Source: WTFV01 sp965200895
GTDB lineage: Bacteria > Acidobacteriota > Vicinamibacteria > Vicinamibacterales > UBA8438
Reading direction: 5' to 3'
NCBI GenBank assembly: GCA_965200895.1
Contig: CBDAVM010000001.1
Span: 2,604,001 to 2,668,000 of the forward strand
DNA length: 64,000 nucleotides
The notes below the pieces were generated by a model. That model was given only the letters and a program-made list of their open reading frames with translations. It had not been told where the DNA came from and searched no databases. The translations under genes were made by a program, and so were the position numbers. Positions 62,686-64,000 of the stretch are shown in pieces (position 1 is the first letter of the stretch; each line of letters starts with the position of its first letter).

Positions 62686-64000
62686 TCAGCGCCGCCGGCG
62701 CCCGAAGGGGAACTGCGGGATCAGGGGCGAACCGCTGTTCCCGACGGCGGGGCCGCTCCCCCCGTCCGGCGTGGTGACGTTGGTCACGAGCTGCATGCCG
62801 GGGCTGATGGTGTCCGGTACGCCAGCGGTGGCGCCGGCCGGGGCTCGACTGCCGGTCGGGGTCGCCGCTTCCAGCGCCTCCAGGCGCTGCGTGAGCGCAG
62901 CGCGCGCAGCCGCATCGGTGACCGTCGCCAGTCTTTCGCGCAGCGATTCGACATCGGGATTCGCGGGCCGCGGCGACCTGCTCGCGGCCGGGCCGCCGAC
63001 CACCCCCAGCAACTCGCTGGCGGTGCCGTCCGTCACGCCCAGGCGGACGTCGAAGCTCGACAGCCGACCGTTGTCGACGAACCAGACCCGGCCCGAGGTC
63101 TCTTCGACCTCGATGGGGGCGAACAGGGCGTCAATCGTGCGGGCGCCCCGCTCCACGGCGGGAACATTGGGGCTCGCCTGTACGTTCGCCCGGCGTCGGG
63201 CGGCGTTCGGGCCGCGGCCGGGACCGCCCGCGCCGCGGCGTTCCCGCATGCGGGCGAAGAACTCCTGGCGCTCCTCCGGAGACATCTGCTGAATGCGCTC
63301 CATCATGCGCTGACGCCGGTCCGGGTCCGGTCCCCCGCTCCCTCCGAAGCCTCCGGCCGGGCCGAATCCGCCCGGACCCTCGCCGCCCGGCGGACCGAAG
63401 CCGCCGCGGGGCCCGCCGGCGCCGGCCCGTTCGGTACCGGCCGGCGAACCGGCTGACCGGGATGCCCGGCCCGCACCGACGCCGGATGTTCCTTCTCCGC
63501 CTCGCCGACCCACCTGGAGTGCGGGCGGCACCGGCTGGCCGAGCGCCGCGAACATGGACGGCGTCGGCCGGAAGCGAAGCGCCGAGTTCGGAATCCGCAT
63601 CACGTTCTCCCGCCGCGACACCTCCAGGGTGACGGTAGCGGTCATGCCCGGCTTGAGCTTGAGCTCGGGATTGGGTGCGTCGATGACGGTCGCGTAGGTC
63701 ACCACGTTCTGCGTCACGATCGGCTCGAGCCGGATCTGCGAGACCGTGCCTTCGAACTCCTCGGCGGGGAAGGCGTCGACGGTGAACGTCACCCGCTGAT
63801 CGGGACGGATGCGGCCGACGTCCGACTCGTCGATGTTCGCGATGACCCGCATCTTGGTCAGGTCCGCGGCGATGACGAACAGCTCGGGAGCCTGGAAGCT
63901 GGCCGCGACCGTCTGGCCGACGTCGACGAGTCGCGAGGTGACGATGCCGTCGATCGGCGCCCGGATGACGGTGTGCTCGAGGTTGACCTCGTTCATGCTG
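62686..64000 (-). CDS. Efflux periplasmic adaptor subunit, MacA-like (5' end outside window)
   Basis: The frame is open at the right edge, so signal peptide and first hairpin are missing. At the new N-terminus VNLEHTVIRAPIDGIVTSRL closes the lipoyl-like domain, followed by the beta-barrel (VIANIDESDVGRIRPDQRVT, FEGTVSQIRLEPIVTQ) and membrane-proximal strands (LKPGMTATVTLEVSRRENVM). Then comes a long Gly/Arg/Pro-rich insertion with MSPEERQEFFARMRERRG. Such a loop occurs in adaptor proteins of this phylum but is absent in E. coli MacA. It connects the ABC pump to an outer-membrane channel not encoded in the window. Confidence 0.9.
   Translation of the reverse strand, partial: SMNEVNLEHTVIRAPIDGIVTSRLVDVGQTVAASFQAPELFVIAADLTKMRVIANIDESDVGRIRPDQRVTFTVDAFPAEEFEGTVSQIRLEPIVTQNVVTYATVIDAPNPELKLKPGMTATVTLEVSRRENVMRIPNSALRFRPTPSMFAALGQPVPPALQVGRRGGEGTSGVGAGRASRSAGSPAGTERAGAGGPRGGFGPPGGEGPGGFGPAGGFGGSGGPDPDRRQRMMERIQQMSPEERQEFFARMRERRGAGGPGRGPNAARRRANVQASPNVPAVERGARTIDALFAPIEVEETSGRVWFVDNGRLSSFDVRLGVTDGTASELLGVVGGPAASRSPRPANPDVESLRERLATVTDAAARAALTQRLEALEAATPTGSRAPAGATAGVPDTISPGMQLVTNVTTPDGGSGPAVGNSGSPLIPQFPFGRRRR

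Overview
The window is very GC-rich DNA (about 70% by eye) from a Gram-negative bacterium. LpxB, a BamA/TamA-type outer-membrane protein, two Oar-type TonB-dependent receptors, several aromatic-terminated beta-barrels and a complete alternative complex III (ActABCDEF) fit Acidobacteriota, perhaps the Vicinamibacteria. That placement is inferred from gene families only; there is no rRNA gene here. I saw no tRNA, CRISPR array, prophage or transposase.

Layout. 0-14 kb: housekeeping and secreted enzymes (methyltransferase end, PQQ dehydrogenase, DUF2817 protein, metallo-beta-lactamase-fold protein, voltage-gated cation channel, ABC exporter, dinB, rsgA, amidohydrolase, YqgE/AlgH, queG). 14-24 kb, minus strand: an Oar-like receptor, lpxB, an active/inactive M16 peptidase pair, and two coupled envelope proteins. 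24-33.5 kb: a small secreted Cys-rich peptide, then the alternative complex III operon. 33.5-41.6 kb: a decayed vapC, a PQQ-repeat protein, a nucleotidyltransferase pair resembling toxin-antitoxin modules, an esterase, an M48 peptidase, a methyltransferase, a hydroxyisobutyrate-type dehydrogenase and scoAB. 41.6-50 kb: a second M16 pair, larE with a divergent nickel-transporter-like gene, a Ca/Na antiporter, and several truncated 5' ends of unrelated genes. 50-64 kb: BamA/TamA-like protein, HAD phosphatase, thioesterase, second Oar-like receptor, VOC protein, DksA-like protein, folK, DoxX, and a MacAB-like efflux operon running off the right edge.

Most notable points. (1) ActC, the quinol-interacting membrane subunit, continues without a stop into a C-terminal globin domain. 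(2) ActB carries a long Pro/Ala tandem-repeat insertion between its two domains, and ActF has a repetitive N-terminal extension. (3) The cation channel has a TLEDWTD selectivity filter, acidic like calcium-selective filters. (4) A palindromic dispersed repeat occurs three times, twice supplying the 3' end and stop codon of a gene. (5) Remnants of AAA ATPase, Mrr, RecF-like, PhzF and VapC genes lie between intact genes, a sign of active gene loss.
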